Positions 24,555-26,049 of a stretch of 26,049 bases of DNA are shown here, in pieces (within the stretch, counting starts at the first letter, position 1; each line of letters starts with the position of its first letter). Below the pieces are notes generated by a model. That model was not told where the DNA came from. It ran no database searches and saw nothing but the letters and a program-made list of their open reading frames with translations. This DNA comes from Lachnospiraceae bacterium UBA7086 (GTDB lineage Bacteria; Bacillota; Clostridia; Lachnospirales; Lachnospiraceae). Position numbers and translations under genes: made by a program. The stretch lies in the NCBI GenBank assembly GCA_002492525.1, contig DKZA01000042.1, forward strand, positions 1 through 26,049, given 5' to 3'.

Positions 24555-25787
24555 ATGGATGGAATGTTATCACAAGATGAAATAAATGCGCTCCTGACCG
24601 GCATGGATGCACCGGCCGATGACGGGGATGCGGCAGCGGAAGATACATCGGCGGCGGGCGAACTTCAGCCGGATGAGAGCCTTCTTACGGAGTATGAAAA
24701 AGACGCCATCGGTGAAGTCGCTAATATCAGCATGGGATCTTCGGCAACCACATTGTTTTCCATTGTCAACCGTAAAGTTAATATTACGACGCCGACGGTT
24801 AAGATGGCAGTGTGGAAGAATGTATTGGATGAATATGAAAAACCATGCGTATTTATTCAGATTAAATATACACAGGGTCTGGACGGTTCCAATATTCTGG
24901 TATTAAAGGAACATGATGTAAAGGTCATCACGGATTTGATGATGGGCGGAGACGGAAGTAATACAGATGGAGAGTTAGGGGAACTGCATCTGAGTGCTAT
25001 TTCCGAGGCTATGAACCAGATGATGGGTTCTTCTGCCACCTCGCTTTCCACGATGCTTGGTAAGATGATTGATATCAGTCCGCCGGAGGCAAGTCTCGTT
25101 GATTTGACAGCTTTCAAATCCGGTGGAGATATAGCTCCTTTTCTGGAGGGAACTTTCGTCAAGATTGCATTTCGTATGCAGATTGATGATCTGGTAGATT
25201 CTTCCATTATGCAGCTGTATCCGATAGATTTTGCAAAAGAAATATATAATACATTTATTAACAGTCAGGGCAGCGATGAACCTGCTGCACCGGCACCGCA
25301 GCCAGAACCGGCACCGGCACCTGCACCACAGCCTGCACCTGCCATGCAGCCGCAGATGGCGGCCCCTCAGATGGATATGGGACAGATGGGGATGCCGCAA
25401 ATGGGGATGCCACAGATGCAGATGATGCCGCAGATGGGGATGCCACAGATGCAGATGATGCCACAGATGGCGATGCCGCAGATGCAGCCTAACATGAATA
25501 TACAGCCGGTTCAGTTCCAGAATTTTACCAGTGATTTTAATCCGATGCAGAGTCAGGAGAACATCGAATTAATTAAGGATGTACCGTTGGAAGTGACGGT
25601 GGAACTGGGAAGAACAATCAAATCCATTTCAGATATTTTGGATTTTGCTCCTGGAACAATCATTGAGTTGGATAAAATTGCCGGAGAGCCGATCGATGTT
25701 TTAGTGAACGGCAAGTTCGTGGCAAAAGGCGAAGTAGTAGTGATCGAAGAAAGTTTTGGTATTCGTGTAACTGAAATTATCAAATAA
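24555..25787 (+). CDS. fliY: Flagellar motor switch phosphatase FliY (CheC-FliN fusion)
   Basis: A 410-residue C-ring protein that both builds the switch (FliN function) and removes phosphate from CheY-P. The N-terminal CheY-binding peptide is MLSQDEINALLTGM. The CheC-type domain has two intact active sites matching [DS]x3Ex2Nx22P: E54/N57/P80 in DAIGEVANISMGSS, and E151/N154/P177 in SAISEAMNQMMGSS. A linker at about 240-330 is first Pro/Ala-rich, then Met/Gln/Pro-rich with two 11-residue repeats. The C-terminal FliN/SpoA domain (about 337-410) contains VPLEVTVELGRT and ends IRVTEIIK. A separate fliN is not seen in the window. Confidence 0.96.
   Translation: MDGMLSQDEINALLTGMDAPADDGDAAAEDTSAAGELQPDESLLTEYEKDAIGEVANISMGSSATTLFSIVNRKVNITTPTVKMAVWKNVLDEYEKPCVFIQIKYTQGLDGSNILVLKEHDVKVITDLMMGGDGSNTDGELGELHLSAISEAMNQMMGSSATSLSTMLGKMIDISPPEASLVDLTAFKSGGDIAPFLEGTFVKIAFRMQIDDLVDSSIMQLYPIDFAKEIYNTFINSQGSDEPAAPAPQPEPAPAPAPQPAPAMQPQMAAPQMDMGQMGMPQMGMPQMQMMPQMGMPQMQMMPQMAMPQMQPNMNIQPVQFQNFTSDFNPMQSQENIELIKDVPLEVTVELGRTIKSISDILDFAPGTIIELDKIAGEPIDVLVNGKFVAKGEVVVIEESFGIRVTEIIK
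25404..25469 (+). repeat. Two 33-bp tandem repeats in the FliY linker
   Basis: Units 25404-25436 and 25437-25469 both encode GMPQMQMMPQM and differ at only one base (ccg/cca). Partial copies lie on both sides. The unit length is a multiple of three, so slippage would change linker length without breaking the frame. Confidence 0.85.
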
Positions 25788-25807
25788 AATGTAATAGGAG
25801 AAGAAAG

Positions 25808-26049
25808 ATGGCAAAGAATATTTTAGTATGTGACGATGCAGCGTTTATGCGAATGATGATCAAAGACATTCTCACCAAAAATGGTTACAACGTGGCAGGA
25901 GAGGCTGAGAACGGCGCTAAGGCGGTTGAAAAGTATAACGAGCTGAAACCGGACCTTGTACTGATGGATATTACCATGCCGGAAATGGATGGTATACAGG
26001 CGCTCAAGAAGATCAAAGAGGGAGATCCGGGGGCTATGGTTATCATGTG
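25808..26049 (+). CDS. cheY: Chemotaxis response regulator CheY (3' end outside window)
   Basis: The first 80 residues of a single-domain receiver. It is phosphorylated by CheA and then binds FliM and FliY to change motor rotation. The acidic pocket residues D9 and D10 (ILVCDDAAFMRMMI) and the phosphate acceptor D54 (LVLMDITMPEMDG) are present. AGGAG lies 7 bases before the ATG, and the gene starts 20 bases after fliY, matching the Bacillus order fliM-fliY-cheY. The window ends within the codon after residue 80, before the conserved Thr/Ser and Lys can be seen. Confidence 0.93.
   Translation, partial: MAKNILVCDDAAFMRMMIKDILTKNGYNVAGEAENGAKAVEKYNELKPDLVLMDITMPEMDGIQALKKIKEGDPGAMVIM

Overview
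The window looks like a flagellated, low-to-mid GC Gram-positive anaerobe, most likely a Clostridia member of the Lachnospiraceae (Roseburia/Butyrivibrio type). The reasons are the gene order topA-codY-flgB followed by a long fla/che-type operon, a FliY (CheC-FliN fusion) in place of a plain FliN, strong GGAGG ribosome binding sites with some GTG and TTG starts, and a large acidic surface protein of a kind common in that family. All intact genes are on the + strand. The only minus-strand gene is a broken remnant.

Region 1 (1-3940) holds the C-terminal 1,292 residues of a very large, acidic, probably extracellular protein of unknown function. It opens with 10-residue repeats, and three places in its body resemble a Rossmann or class-I-amidotransferase-like strand/helix/strand pattern. 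It ends at a perfect 16-bp inverted repeat that can stop transcription from both sides. Region 2 (4005-5072) holds a decayed Rpn-type PD-(D/E)XK nuclease/transposase gene on the minus strand, whose catalytic core has been deleted, and then a non-coding stretch of about 520 bp with inverted repeats and a sigma-A-type promoter for topA.

Region 3 (5073-8196) carries topA (DNA topoisomerase I) and codY (the GTP/branched-chain amino acid sensing global repressor), followed by a terminator. In Bacillus subtilis codY also lies just upstream of flgB and represses the fla/che operon, so the neighbourhood suggests nutritional control of motility.

Region 4 (8231-26049) is the flagellar operon: flgB, flgC, fliE, fliF, fliG, fliH, fliI, fliJ, a ylxF/MotE-like gene, fliK, flgD, a conserved flagellar operon gene of the TIGR02530 type, flgE, flbD/swrD, motA, motB, fliL, fliM, fliY and the start of cheY. 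The order follows assembly: rod (FlgB, FlgC, FliE), MS ring and rotor (FliF, FliG), export ATPase complex (FliH, FliI, FliJ), hook length and hook (FliK, FlgD, FlgE), stator (MotA, MotB, FliL), then switch and chemotaxis output (FliM, FliY, CheY). Genes are tightly spaced or overlap. Two internal breaks carry their own signals: 15819-16100 has a hairpin and a sigma-28-like promoter before fliK, and 20947-21109 has a hairpin and a sigma-A-like promoter before flbD.

I do not see a clearly new system. The points most worth following are the repeat-rich surface protein, a surface-protein-like helical module fused to FlgD, the Met/Gln/Pro repeat linker in FliY, the enlarged hook protein, and the internal sigma-28-like promoter.
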